Shown: piece after piece, positions 14,716-23,589 of the stretch
How the letters are laid out: every line of letters begins with the position of its first letter
How positions within the stretch are numbered: position 1 is the first letter of the stretch
Assembly (NCBI GenBank): GCA_034421515.1
Contig: DAOUKH010000011.1
Location: 1-59,560, forward strand
Direction of reading: 5' to 3'
DNA length: 59,560 nucleotides
Origin: DAOUKH01 sp034421515
Lineage (GTDB): Bacteria > Chloroflexota > Dehalococcoidia > SHYB01
Program-made: the position numbers and the translations under genes
Notes under the pieces: generated by a model
Seen by the model: the letters and a program-made list of their open reading frames with translations, nothing else
Databases searched by the model: none
Told to the model about the DNA's origin: nothing

Positions 14716-16539
14716 CTACTCCTCGTCCCACGCGATGTCGAACGGCTCGAGCGGCGGCTCGGTGAAGATGCCCCAGCCCAGCGGCAAGTTCAGCACCCTC
14801 GCGTCCGCGACCATGTTGGAGAGCACGGTCGTGATCGGGATGGTCGGCAGCTCGTCGGCGAGCACCTCTTGCACCTGGCGCATCGCGCCGACCTGCTCAT
14901 CCCCGGCCGTGCTCAAAAACTTCGCCATGTTCTCGTCGAAGACGGGGCTGTTGAGCGTGAAGTTGTTGCTCCAGTAGGTCCCCGTGCCTGGAACGATGCG
15001 GGCGCTGTTGAAGTAGCCGTTCATGATGAACGGAATCGTCCACATGTTGAGCTGCAGCACGACGTTGTAGCCGCTCCAGGGGTCGTCGACCGGCGCCTCG
15101 TAAATCTTGGCGAACGGTGCGATCTCGTCGCCCTGGTCTATCGACACCTCGATGCCGACTTCCTTCCAATAACCGAACACGGCGTCGGCCAGCTCCGGCG
15201 CGGGGAAGGTCGGATAGCCGATGAACTTGAGCTCAAAGCGCGTGCCGTCCGACCCTCTGGCATAACCGGCCTCGTCCAGAAGCTGTTCCGCTCTCGCCGG
15301 GTCGTAGTTGTACCGGCCCATGAAGTCGCCCTGGAACCGTACGCCGTTGGGGCCCGCGTGCGAGATGTGCCCGCCGGCCACGGTCACCGTGTTCAGGTAG
15401 AGCTTCTCAACGATGGTGGCCCGGTCGATCGCATGGGCAAGCGCGTGCCGGACGCGCTTGTCGTCCAAGGGCGGGATGTTGTTGTTGAGCCAGAACGTGT
15501 CCTGGTCGCCGCTCACCGGCGCAAGCTGGATCACCTGGAACCGATCGTCGTCCCGGAAGCGCGCCACGTCTCGCGGCGGCAAGGGCGGGAAGGCCGGGCT
15601 CACGTGGATCTCGCCCCGGTCAAGGGCCGCCACCGTCGCGTCCGCGTCGGGAATGATCCGGTAGATGATCCGGTTGAAGTAAGGCGGGGTGCCTCTCCAT
15701 TCCGGGTTGCGGACCAGCGTAACGTGGCTGCCCTGGCTCCACTCCCCGAGCATGTAGGGCCCGGCCACCACCGGGTCATTGTTGGTGGGATGGTTGGCCA
15801 TTTCCGTGCCTTCGTAGATGTGCTTCGGCACGATGGGGCCGTACTGCGGCGTAAGGAGACCCCACAGCTCTTGCGGGTTGGTCAAGTTCAGGACGACCTC
15901 GTCGGCCGACGGAGTCTCGATGCTGGCGACGTTACTCCAGAAGATGCCGCCGAAGGGGTGGTTGTTGAGCAGCGCGTCCCCGATGCTGAACTCGACGTCC
16001 GCCGAGGTGACCGGTTGTCCGTCGCTCCAGACCCAGTCGTCGCTGAGCTTGAACGCATAGCGGGTCCGTTCGGCGTTCACTTCCCAAGACTCGGCCAGCC
16101 GCGGGATCGGTTGTCCGTTCGCGTCGGTTGTCACCAAAGAGGTGGCCATGAACATGCCGGGCATGCTGAAGCCTTGCAGGGTGAACGCCCACTGCAGCGT
16201 CGTGGGGTCGGCGGCGAGCCGGATCACCAAGTCCTCTTGCTCGGGCGGTTCGGCGGGAGCAGGAACGGCCGTTGCCGTAGGCGCCGGCATGGCCGTGGCC
16301 GTGGGTGCCGGCATGGCCGTGGGCGTGTCCTTCGGCATCATGGCATCGCCCCCTGCCGGCCCTTCGGGTCCTTCCGGTCCCGCTGGGCCTGCCGGTCCCG
16401 CTGGGCCTGCCGGTCCCGCCGGACCTGCCGGTCCCGCTGGCCCCGCCGGTCCTTGCGAACCCTCGCAAGCCGCCACCACGAGAACGATCGCTAGGAGCAT
16501 GCCAAATAGGGCAAATACGAATGTAGTCCTCCGTCTCAT
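14716..16539 (-). CDS. Peptide-type ABC substrate-binding lipoprotein with collagen-like stalk
   Basis: A 607-aa family 5 solute-binding protein. The ATG is seven bases behind AAGGAG. Residues 1-24 are a lipoprotein signal ending VVAAC (lipidated Cys25). Directly after come eleven Gly-Pro-X triplets (residues 30-62: eight GPA, two GPE, one GPA), then an Ala/Pro/Thr-rich linker, then the binding domain (from about residue 105: LAADPTTLQWAF, YAFKLSDDWVWSDGQPVTSADVEFS, RVRHALAHAIDRATIVEKL, YDPARAEQLLDEAGY). The stalk is not part of the family and would lift the receptor from the membrane or trimerise it. Encoded between OppF and OppB. Confidence 0.94.
   Translation of the reverse strand: MRRRTTFVFALFGMLLAIVLVVAACEGSQGPAGPAGPAGPAGPAGPAGPAGPAGPEGPEGPAGGDAMMPKDTPTAMPAPTATAMPAPTATAVPAPAEPPEQEDLVIRLAADPTTLQWAFTLQGFSMPGMFMATSLVTTDANGQPIPRLAESWEVNAERTRYAFKLSDDWVWSDGQPVTSADVEFSIGDALLNNHPFGGIFWSNVASIETPSADEVVLNLTNPQELWGLLTPQYGPIVPKHIYEGTEMANHPTNNDPVVAGPYMLGEWSQGSHVTLVRNPEWRGTPPYFNRIIYRIIPDADATVAALDRGEIHVSPAFPPLPPRDVARFRDDDRFQVIQLAPVSGDQDTFWLNNNIPPLDDKRVRHALAHAIDRATIVEKLYLNTVTVAGGHISHAGPNGVRFQGDFMGRYNYDPARAEQLLDEAGYARGSDGTRFELKFIGYPTFPAPELADAVFGYWKEVGIEVSIDQGDEIAPFAKIYEAPVDDPWSGYNVVLQLNMWTIPFIMNGYFNSARIVPGTGTYWSNNFTLNSPVFDENMAKFLSTAGDEQVGAMRQVQEVLADELPTIPITTVLSNMVADARVLNLPLGWGIFTEPPLEPFDIAWDEE
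16345..16461 (-). repeat. Collagen-like Gly-X-Y coding repeat
   Basis: 9-bp periodic DNA encoding about 13 Gly-X-Y triplets of the binding lipoprotein, with alternating codon choice (GGTCCCGCTGGGCCTGCC pattern on the plus strand). Repeats of this kind change length by slippage. Confidence 0.85.
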
Positions 16540-16588
16540 CACCGAACTCCTTCCAGAGTAGCCACCCTCCGTTGCGTGTTCGCACATT

Positions 16589-17599
16589 CTACGACCCCTG
16601 TAAAGCTGCTATCCGCTTCCAGTGCGGGCAGGCCGCGAAGTGACTCTCGGTCGTCGGCTCCAGCACCGGGTCGTTCGTCGAGCAGTCGTCCGCGGCGTGG
16701 GGGCATCGCGTGTGGAAGCGGCAGCCCGCCGGCGGGTTCGTCGAGGACGGCACCTCGCCCGTGAGCGAGAGCTTGACGCGCTCCCTCGTCTTCTTCGGGT
16801 CGGCGATGGGATTCACCGAGAGCAGCGCCTGCGTATAAGGGTGCCGGGGCCTGGAGAAAACCTCCTCCTTGGTCCCGACCTCAACGATCCGCCCGAGGTA
16901 CATGATGGCGACCCTGGAGGCCATCGTCTGCAGGACGTTCAGGTCGTGGGAGATCAGGACGATGCTGATCCCCAGGTCGCGGTTGAGCTCCCGCAGCAGC
17001 ATGAGGATCGCCCCCCGGATCGACATGTCGAGCGACGCGACGGGCTCGTCGGCCAGCACCAAGCTCGGTTCGAGCGCCAGCGCCCGCGCGATCGCCACAC
17101 GCTGCTTCGAGCCCCCGCTGAGCTCGTAGGGGAACTTGCTCGCGTAATACTCTGGCGGTGTGAGCTTGACCCGTTCCAGCAGCGCCAGCACCTGACGTCG
17201 CTGCTCCTCGGCGCTCCCCAGCCTATGCACCTGGAACGGCTGCTGCAGCACGGACCCGATCCGCCGCCGGGGGTTCAACGAGCCCTCGGGGTCTTGGAAG
17301 ACCATCTGCACCTGCCGGCGGAAGGCCTTCTTGTCCCCGCCCGACAGACCGCCGATGTCCCGGCCCTTGAACACGACCTCCCCCGACGTTGGGTTCACCA
17401 GACCGCAGATCAGGCGGGAGAGCGTGCTCTTTCCGCAGCCGCTCTCGCCGGCCACGCCCAGGATCTCGCCGTCCCGGATGTCCAGGCTCACGCCGTCGAC
17501 GGCGCGGCTCACCCGCTCGCCGCGCAGCGTGAACCGGCGGAAGTGCTTGTGCACGTCCTTCACCTGAAGCAGGACGCCGTTTTCCGATCCGTCACTCAT
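16589..17599 (-). CDS. Oligopeptide ABC transporter ATP-binding protein, OppF type
   Basis: A 336-aa ATPase of the importer. Walker A is GESGCGKST, the signature motif reads ELSGGSKQRVAIARAL, Walker B is LVLADEPVASLD, and the H-loop LISHDLN follows. The OppF-type C-terminal extension contains GCRFHTRCPHAADDC, the four-cysteine region that binds an iron-sulfur cluster in some Opp/Dpp ATPases. The ATG lies inside the end of OppD (8-base overlap). The signature has Ser-Lys-Gln (LSGGSKQR) where LSGGQ/MKQR is usual. Confidence 0.94.
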   Translation of the reverse strand: MSDGSENGVLLQVKDVHKHFRRFTLRGERVSRAVDGVSLDIRDGEILGVAGESGCGKSTLSRLICGLVNPTSGEVVFKGRDIGGLSGGDKKAFRRQVQMVFQDPEGSLNPRRRIGSVLQQPFQVHRLGSAEEQRRQVLALLERVKLTPPEYYASKFPYELSGGSKQRVAIARALALEPSLVLADEPVASLDMSIRGAILMLLRELNRDLGISIVLISHDLNVLQTMASRVAIMYLGRIVEVGTKEEVFSRPRHPYTQALLSVNPIADPKKTRERVKLSLTGEVPSSTNPPAGCRFHTRCPHAADDCSTNDPVLEPTTESHFAACPHWKRIAALQGS

Positions 17600-18551
17600 A
17601 GAGCCAGCACTTAACGGAGTGGTTCTCGCCCAGGTCGGTCCGAATCGGCACGTGCTCCCGGCACTTGTCCATCGCCCGCTCACACCGGGGATGGAAGCGG
17701 CACCCCCGGGGAGGCTCGATCATCGAGGGCACCTCGCCGGGGATGAACGGCAGCGCCTCCGAGTCCGACCGCGCCACCTTGGCCGAGTTGATCAACCCCT
17801 GCGTGTAGGGATGCTTCGGGTCGTCGAAGATCGTGTAGATGTCCCCCGTCTCCACGATCTCGCCCGCGTACATGACGTAGACCCGGTCGCATATCTCCGC
17901 GGCCACCCCCAGGTCGTGCGTGATCAGCAGGCAGGAGAACTGCCGCTCCCGCTGTAGACGCTGCAGCAGCTCGATGAGCTGGTCCTGGATCGACACGTCG
18001 ACGGCGGTGAACGGCTCGTCGGCGATCAGCACCGACGGGTCGCACCCCAGCGCCATCCCCATGAGCACGCGCTGCTTCATCCCGCCGCTCAGCTCATGGG
18101 GGTAGCTCTCCCCGACGTTCGCCGCGTCTCCCAGCCCCATCGCTTGAAGAATATCGACCGACTGCGCCTCGGCTTCGGCCTTGGAGAGTCCCTTGTGCAG
18201 GACGAGCGGCTCCGCCACCTGCGTCTTGATCTTCATCACGGGGTTCAGGTAGGTGAGCGGATCCTGGAAGACCATCGAGATCTTGCGGCCGCGAATCCCG
18301 TCGAGCTCCTCCTCGTCCAGCGCCAGCAGGTCCTCGCCCTCGAAGAGGACCTTGCCCGCGATCGTCTCCGCCTCCCTCGGCGGGAGCCGCACGATGGAAA
18401 GCGCCGTCATCGACTTGCCGCAGCCCGACTCGCCCACCAGCCCGACGATCTCACCCTCGTTGACCGTGAGGTTGACGCCGTCGACGGCCTTGAGGACGCC
18501 CTCCTCAAGAAAGATGTGGGTCTTCAGGTCCTGTATCTCTAGGATTGGCAT
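17592..18551 (-). CDS. Oligopeptide ABC transporter ATP-binding protein, OppD type
   Basis: First gene of the minus-strand importer operon (319 aa from ATG). Walker A GESGCGKSMT, signature ELSGGMKQRVLMGMAL, Walker B VLIADEPFTAVD, switch His in LLITHDLGVA, and the C-terminal cysteine region RGCRFHPRCERAMDKC. OppD and OppF form the ATPase heterodimer. A minus-strand TGCTATCTT just upstream could be an extended -10. Since no other peptide-importer ATPase lies in the window, this pair might also serve the permeases at 4.0-5.8 kb. Confidence 0.94.
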   Translation of the reverse strand: MPILEIQDLKTHIFLEEGVLKAVDGVNLTVNEGEIVGLVGESGCGKSMTALSIVRLPPREAETIAGKVLFEGEDLLALDEEELDGIRGRKISMVFQDPLTYLNPVMKIKTQVAEPLVLHKGLSKAEAEAQSVDILQAMGLGDAANVGESYPHELSGGMKQRVLMGMALGCDPSVLIADEPFTAVDVSIQDQLIELLQRLQRERQFSCLLITHDLGVAAEICDRVYVMYAGEIVETGDIYTIFDDPKHPYTQGLINSAKVARSDSEALPFIPGEVPSMIEPPRGCRFHPRCERAMDKCREHVPIRTDLGENHSVKCWLYE

Positions 18552-18618
18552 GGCCGAGACACCGTCGGGGTTGGGGCTGCAAAGATAGCAGGTTTCTCCT
18601 CCGGCGGGGCCCCGGAGT

Positions 18619-18647
18619 TTGACAGCGGTCATAGTCGCGCCTAGGAT
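18619..18647 (+). promoter_or_regulatory. Sigma70-type promoter for the aminotransferase operon
   Basis: A perfect TTGACA and TAGGAT are separated by exactly 17 bases, placing the start of transcription near 18654, some 26 bases before the aminotransferase ATG, in the gap between divergent operons. Confidence 0.65.
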
Positions 18648-18679
18648 TCGGCCACCCCTAGTCGCGAGGGCTTTTCTGT

Positions 18680-20059
18680 ATGCCGGAACCGGACGCCGCC
18701 ACGCTGAAAGAGACCGCCAAGGCCCATCTCTGGCCCACGTTTGGGAAGGACCCATCCTTCTTCGACTCCCCAGCCTCGATCATCACCCAAGGCCGTGGTT
18801 CGATGGTCACCGACGTCGACGGCGGCCAATACCTCGACGCCACCTCCTCCGCCTTCGCCTCGACCCTGGGCTTCAACCACCCGGTCGTCGTCGAGGCGAT
18901 GATCCAAGAGATGTCGAACCTCGTGCAGAACCCGAGCGGTTGGCCCGCTCCCGTCTCTCAGGTACGTCTGGCGGAGAAGCTCGCGTCGCTGTCGCCGGGC
19001 ACGCTCCAGTACACGATGTTCGCCTGCAACGGTACCGACGCCAACGAAACGGCCATCAAGATGGCGCGGCAGTACCACAAGATGATGGGCAACGGGAGCA
19101 AGTTCAAGGTCATCGGCCGCAGCTACAACTACCACGGCATGAGCCTCGCCACCCTCGCCGCGGGCGCGGTGACTCCCCGCCGGAAGTTCTTCGAGCCGCT
19201 CCCCGGCGGCTTCTATCACATCAACCCGCCCTACAGCTACCGCAACAGGTACGGCGACGACTACGAGGCGTCGGCGGAGGGCTACGCCAACGAGCTGCGC
19301 GAGCTCATCGAGCTTGAGGACCCCTCGACCGTCGCCTGCTACATCGGCGAGCAGACCATCACCGCCCGCGGCGTCATTCCGCCGCCCAAGGGCTACATGC
19401 CGAAAATCCGCGAGATCTGCGACGAATACGACGTCATCCTCATCGTCGACGAGGTCGTCACCGGCATCGGACGCACCGGCGGCTGGCTCGAGTGCCTGGA
19501 GTACGACTACGTCCCCGACATCGTCACCATGGCCAAGGGCATCACGGCGGGGCACGCCCCCCTTTCGGCGACGCACGTGAAGGAGGAGATCGCCACCACC
19601 TTTTTCGGCTCGCCGGACCGCTACCTCCAGCACGGCTACACCTACGGCGGCATGGCCGTCTCCTGCGCCGCAGGGCTGGCCACCATGCAGTTCATCGAGG
19701 AAACGGGCCTATTCGCGACCGTCGAGTCGCGCAACGCCGAGATCACGCAGCGGCTGCGGCCACTGGCGGACAACAGCCCGGTCATCGGTGACCTCCGCTC
19801 CCACGGCATGCTCTTCGGTCTTGAGCTGGTCAGCGACAAGGAGACCAAAGAGGTCTGGCCCGGGCCCGATCTCGCGGAAATCGTTAAGAAGGTCGCCGCG
19901 GTGGGCAAGGAGCTCGGCGTCATGCTCGCGGCCTATGAGTACGAGGGCAAGATGGTCCTCGTCCTCGCCCCGCCATTGAACGTGACCGACGGCGAGCTCG
20001 ACGCCATGATCACGGCGCTCGAAGCCGCGGTCAAAGCCATTGAAGCGGACTTCGCCTAA
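18680..20059 (+). CDS. Class III PLP-dependent aminotransferase
   Basis: A 459-aa omega-amino-acid:pyruvate-type aminotransferase. The PLP phosphate region NGTDANETAIKMARQYHK, the invariant Asp in ILIVDEVVTGIGRTG, and the Schiff-base Lys in TMAKGITAGHAPLSA are all present. It starts at ATG without a clear ribosome site, 26 bases from a consensus promoter. The following isocitrate-lyase-fold enzyme and esterase suggest a catabolic operon for a nitrogen-containing carboxylate; the amino donor is not predictable. Confidence 0.93.
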   Translation: MPEPDAATLKETAKAHLWPTFGKDPSFFDSPASIITQGRGSMVTDVDGGQYLDATSSAFASTLGFNHPVVVEAMIQEMSNLVQNPSGWPAPVSQVRLAEKLASLSPGTLQYTMFACNGTDANETAIKMARQYHKMMGNGSKFKVIGRSYNYHGMSLATLAAGAVTPRRKFFEPLPGGFYHINPPYSYRNRYGDDYEASAEGYANELRELIELEDPSTVACYIGEQTITARGVIPPPKGYMPKIREICDEYDVILIVDEVVTGIGRTGGWLECLEYDYVPDIVTMAKGITAGHAPLSATHVKEEIATTFFGSPDRYLQHGYTYGGMAVSCAAGLATMQFIEETGLFATVESRNAEITQRLRPLADNSPVIGDLRSHGMLFGLELVSDKETKEVWPGPDLAEIVKKVAAVGKELGVMLAAYEYEGKMVLVLAPPLNVTDGELDAMITALEAAVKAIEADFA

Positions 20060-20097
20060 CCTCCCCTGCGGACCGGAACGGTCCAGGCGGTGACCTC

Positions 20098-21084
20098 GTG
20101 AAGCAGACGACCCGGTTGCGCCAACTCTTCGAGCGGCCTGAGATCTTCGTGCTCCCAGGCTGCACCAACGCCTTCGAGGCCCAGCTCGTCCAGTGGATCG
20201 GCTACGAGGCCTGCTACATGTCCGGCGCCGGAACCTCCGGCACTCTGGCGGGCCTCCCCGACGCCGGCCTCCTCTCCGGCAGCGAAATGGTGATGAACGC
20301 TGGCTACATGGCCCAGGCCGTCGACATTCCCCTCGTCTCCGACGCCGACACCGGCTACGGCAACGCCGTGAACGTCCGCCGCACCGTCCACGCCTTCATC
20401 CGCGCCGGGGTCGCCGGCATCCACATTGAGGACCAGGTCGCTCCGAAGCGCTGCGGCTTCGTCGCCGGCAAGCAGGTGATCCCGATGGACGAGGCCGTCG
20501 GCAAGTACCGCGCCGCCGTCGACGCCCGCAACGAGCTCGACGAGGACTTCATCATCATCGCCCGCACCGACGCCCGCGGCGCCGTCGGCGGGACGCTCGA
20601 AGACGCCCTGGCGAGGTCGAAGGCCTACCGGAAGGCCGGCGCCGACATCGCCTACGTCGAGGGCTTGCAGGACATGGACGAGGTCGGGGAGGCCATCGCC
20701 GAGGTCGGCCAGCCCATCATGTTCACCCTCCTGGCCCTGCACGACCCTCCAACCCATGAGGAGATGCAGGAGCTTGGCATCGCCTGCGCCTTCTATCCCG
20801 GCCTCGCCCGCCGCATGACCTATCGCATCAACTGGGAGTTCCTCCACGACTTCAGAGACCGCGGCCTCGACGCCCTGCGCGAGTGGGAGTCGTGGGAGGA
20901 GACCCACGCCTGGAAGTACCCCGAGCCGCCCCACCGCTTCGACCTCGCCGGCTTCCCAAAGGTGCGGGAGCTCGAGGAGAAGTACATGGCGCCCGAGGAG
21001 CTGGAGAAATACGCCAAGTCCATCGGCCTCTACACCCCGGGCGAGGCCTCCCGCCCCTGGTCGATGACCGGCAAGAAGTCGTAG
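20098..21084 (+). CDS. Isocitrate lyase/PEP mutase superfamily enzyme
   Basis: A 328-aa TIM-barrel carbon-carbon lyase related to 2-methylisocitrate and 2,3-dimethylmalate lyases. Metal-binding acids are seen in SDADTGYGNAVNVRRTV (Asp82, Asp84) and EDQVAPKRCGF (Glu111, Asp112); Cys119 is the expected general acid. The lyase motif is normally KRCGH and here ends in Phe. The enzyme probably cleaves a substituted malate or decarboxylates an oxo-acid. The start is a GTG, 38 bases after the aminotransferase, with a small GGACCG hairpin between (20070-20084). Confidence 0.9.
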   Translation: MKQTTRLRQLFERPEIFVLPGCTNAFEAQLVQWIGYEACYMSGAGTSGTLAGLPDAGLLSGSEMVMNAGYMAQAVDIPLVSDADTGYGNAVNVRRTVHAFIRAGVAGIHIEDQVAPKRCGFVAGKQVIPMDEAVGKYRAAVDARNELDEDFIIIARTDARGAVGGTLEDALARSKAYRKAGADIAYVEGLQDMDEVGEAIAEVGQPIMFTLLALHDPPTHEEMQELGIACAFYPGLARRMTYRINWEFLHDFRDRGLDALREWESWEETHAWKYPEPPHRFDLAGFPKVRELEEKYMAPEELEKYAKSIGLYTPGEASRPWSMTGKKS

Positions 21085-21100
21085 ACCGCCGAGCCGCACC

Positions 21101-22000
21101 GTGAGAGACGACATCCGCCAGTTCTGGGACCGCACCCTCGCGGAGTTGGCCGCCACTCCCATGGCCGAGGTCGTCGAACCCGTCGAGCAGAGCGGCTACA
21201 TCCTCGAGGGCAACGCCAAGACGCTGGTGAACCACCGCGTCACCCTAACCAGCCTCGGCGGCGTCCCCATTCGCGCGTGGTATACGGTCCCGACCGGCGA
21301 CGCTCCCTCCGGCGGCTGGCCGGCTGTCATGGCCATCCCCGGCTACATCGGCGTCATGGTGCTGCCGGTGCATCTGGTGCGCTACGGCTACGCGACCCTC
21401 ACGCTCTACCCCAGAGGGCAGGGCGAGAGCCGGGAGGAATGGACTATCCCCGAAGGCTCCACCGCGCTTACCTACCGGTTGGAAGAAAAGGACGACTACT
21501 ACTACCGCGGCGGGTTCATGGACTGCGTCCGCGGCCTCGACTTCCTCTTCAGCCGCCCCGAGCTCAACCCGCACCGCGTGGGAGTCCTCGGCTCCAGCCA
21601 GGGCGGCGGCATGACCCTCGCCACGGCGTCCCTCGACCGGCGGATCGGGGCCGCCGTCGCCGAGGTGCCCTGGCCGTGCAACTTCCCCGTCGCGGCGGAG
21701 CGCACCTTCTTCCCTTACGCCGAGCTCCGCAGCTATCTCGAACGCCACCCCGGCCACAGGGAGCAGATTCTGGCGAACCTGGAGTTCTTCGACCCCCTCA
21801 ACCTGGTCGAAGCCATCACCTGCCCGACCGCGGTCGGCCTCGCCCTCCACGACGACTACCACCCCTCCGAAACGTCCATGCCTGTCTTCGAGCGCATTCC
21901 GCCCACCAAAGCCCTGCACGTCTACCCCGACATTCAGACCATGGACAAGAGCGTCTTCGCCGTCCATACCAAGGACTGGTTCGACCGGTATCTGCGCTGA
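21101..22000 (+). CDS. Alpha/beta hydrolase of the acetyl-xylan-esterase/dienelactone-hydrolase type
   Basis: A 299-aa GTG-started hydrolase. The nucleophile motif is GVLGSSQGGGM, and the sequence before it (YRGGFMDCVRGLDFLFSRPELNPHRVGV) matches the helix-strand order of acetyl xylan esterases. A possible acid is in LALHDDYHP. A clear catalytic His is not seen at the usual YP-x-H place (HVYPDIQTMDKS); FAVHTKDW near the C-terminus may supply it. It lies 16 bases after the lyase and 14 before the next gene. Confidence 0.85.
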   Translation: MRDDIRQFWDRTLAELAATPMAEVVEPVEQSGYILEGNAKTLVNHRVTLTSLGGVPIRAWYTVPTGDAPSGGWPAVMAIPGYIGVMVLPVHLVRYGYATLTLYPRGQGESREEWTIPEGSTALTYRLEEKDDYYYRGGFMDCVRGLDFLFSRPELNPHRVGVLGSSQGGGMTLATASLDRRIGAAVAEVPWPCNFPVAAERTFFPYAELRSYLERHPGHREQILANLEFFDPLNLVEAITCPTAVGLALHDDYHPSETSMPVFERIPPTKALHVYPDIQTMDKSVFAVHTKDWFDRYLR

Positions 22001-22014
22001 GGCAGGAGACCGCC

Positions 22015-22704
22015 GTGCAAGGCAAGTACCCTCGCAGCATCTACATCGTCCTCACCAACCCGCTTCCCGGTAAGGAGGCGGAGTTCAACTACTGGTACAA
22101 CTACGTCCACGCCCCCGACGGCCTGGGCTGGGGCACCTTCGACCGCATCTACCGCTACAAGGCCGTCGAGGAGCGCCCCGAGAGCTTTCTCGCCATCTGG
22201 GAGTCCGACTACACCGACCTGACCGACGGCTTGGCGAAGGCCGACCGGGACACCGAAGACCTCATCGAGCGCGGACGCCTCTGGCCCGTCTTCGAACGGG
22301 CCTGGTCGCGCCCCTTTGGTTCCATAGGCCCGACCGCGCCGCCGAACGGGAGGGACGTCACCCTCATCACCACCACCCAGATGAGCTGCGCCCCTAAGCA
22401 CGCCGACGCCTTCGCCCGGTGGCACGACGACGTCCACGCGGGCCAGACCCTGGCCGCCGGCTCCTACCACACCGTCTACCGCTTCCAGCGGGCCGATCAG
22501 CCCTCGGCCGATGCGGCGGAATTCCTGACCGTCTACGAAAGCGACGCCGACCCCGCCTCCCTGCCCGAGTCGGCGAACGATTGGTTCGAGCCCGTCGACG
22601 AGACCCACGTGCGGCCCCGCGGCGCCGGAGCCAGCCTGCCCCGGGACTTCGTCATCGAGGTCGAGCCGCACTGGAAGGCGACCTGGCTCCCCATCTGGCC
22701 CTGA
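22015..22704 (+). CDS. Two-domain dimeric alpha/beta-barrel (EthD-like) protein
   Basis: A 229-aa protein starting at GTG behind GGAG. Two similar halves are visible: IYIVLTNPLPGKEAEFNYWYNYVHAPD and TTTQMSCAPKHADAFARWHDDVHAGQT, each with the strand-helix and conserved HxPD/DxH-like ending seen in EthD-type barrels. It is rich in Trp and ends in WLPIWP. It terminates the aminotransferase operon. Its layout resembles the protein at 11.9-12.6 kb, so both may serve similar small hydrophobic substrates; the reaction is unknown. Confidence 0.75.
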   Translation: MQGKYPRSIYIVLTNPLPGKEAEFNYWYNYVHAPDGLGWGTFDRIYRYKAVEERPESFLAIWESDYTDLTDGLAKADRDTEDLIERGRLWPVFERAWSRPFGSIGPTAPPNGRDVTLITTTQMSCAPKHADAFARWHDDVHAGQTLAAGSYHTVYRFQRADQPSADAAEFLTVYESDADPASLPESANDWFEPVDETHVRPRGAGASLPRDFVIEVEPHWKATWLPIWP

Positions 22705-22722
22705 GCCTGGGCCGGTGACGAC

Positions 22723-23583
22723 TTAGGGCTTCAGCGCGTCGTAGCAGGCCCGGCTCAGACTCGAGATCAGCCGCATCGCCGCCGTGTGTCCGGGAACCCC
22801 GTCCGGCAGCTCGACCGGCACCTCGTCGGTGTAGGCCGCCAGGATGAACAGCGGCGCGTCGTCGAAGTACACGATGCCCACGTCGTTGAAGTTCCGCAGG
22901 CTGGTGCTGGTCCCGGTCTTGTGTGCGATCTTCGTCCGGTAGGGCAGCTGCGCCGGTAGACGGTCGCGCAAACGCTGCCAGCTCATGATCTGCAGCGCGT
23001 CCCGGCAATCGTCCGGCGTGCACCCCAGCGTCTCGGCGGCCCTGGCGTCGGTCGTTCCCTGCACGAGCCGGTCGAGCAGCAGGACCATGTCGTTCGGCGT
23101 CGTCGTGTTGACGGCCTCGATCGGCCGAAAAGTGCCCAGGCCCGGCGCGGGGACGCCGTGGCGGTGCTCCGTGTTCTTCATGCCGATCGACTGGCACAGC
23201 GCGTTCACCGCGTCCAGCCCCACCAGGTCGGCGACGATGCCCGTGCACGTGTTGTCGCTGATGATGATCATCAGGATCACGGCATCCCGCAGCGTGATCG
23301 AGAATCCCGGCTGGAGAAATTGGAAACAGCCCCAGTCCGTCTTCTGGTGCTCGGCGTCGATCTCCACCGGCTGGTCGAGGGAGAGGCGGCCCGCGCGGGC
23401 CGCCGCGTACGTCGCCGCCATGATCGCCACCTTGCGCGTGCTCGCCGACGGCACGACCACGTTCCCGTGGCGGCTCGCCGTCCCGCCCGTCGCCATGCTC
23501 TTGACCGACCAGCCGGTGTGGAACGGCTGCTCGTCGCACAGGCGGTTCAGCGTGGCGGCAAGCTCATTCACGGCAAGGCACAC
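22723..23583 (-). CDS. Class A beta-lactamase-fold serine hydrolase without signal peptide
   Basis: A 286-aa protein with the three beta-lactamase/PBP motifs in order: SxxK at Ser48-Lys51 (SASTRK), SDN at 108-110 (IISDNTCTG) and KTG at 221-223 (AHKTGTST). The omega loop that carries Glu166 in class A enzymes is shortened; Glu155 in PIEAVNTTTPNDM may replace it. There is no signal peptide, so the protein seems cytoplasmic, which is odd for an antibiotic-resistance enzyme and favours an esterase or amidase role. It begins at GTG six bases after an amidohydrolase gene; a GTG four codons in is an alternative. Confidence 0.85.
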   Translation of the reverse strand: MCLAVNELAATLNRLCDEQPFHTGWSVKSMATGGTASRHGNVVVPSASTRKVAIMAATYAAARAGRLSLDQPVEIDAEHQKTDWGCFQFLQPGFSITLRDAVILMIIISDNTCTGIVADLVGLDAVNALCQSIGMKNTEHRHGVPAPGLGTFRPIEAVNTTTPNDMVLLLDRLVQGTTDARAAETLGCTPDDCRDALQIMSWQRLRDRLPAQLPYRTKIAHKTGTSTSLRNFNDVGIVYFDDAPLFILAAYTDEVPVELPDGVPGHTAAMRLISSLSRACYDALKP

Positions 23584-23589
23584 GCGTTA

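Noticed and set aside
14698..16494. 598-codon open frame antisense to the collagen-stalk binding protein
   Set aside because: Composition is that of an antisense shadow; the minus strand gene has signal peptide, ribosome site and family motifs.
22723..23583. Antibiotic-resistance beta-lactamase
   Set aside because: No signal peptide and a shortened omega loop; only fold-level naming is justified.
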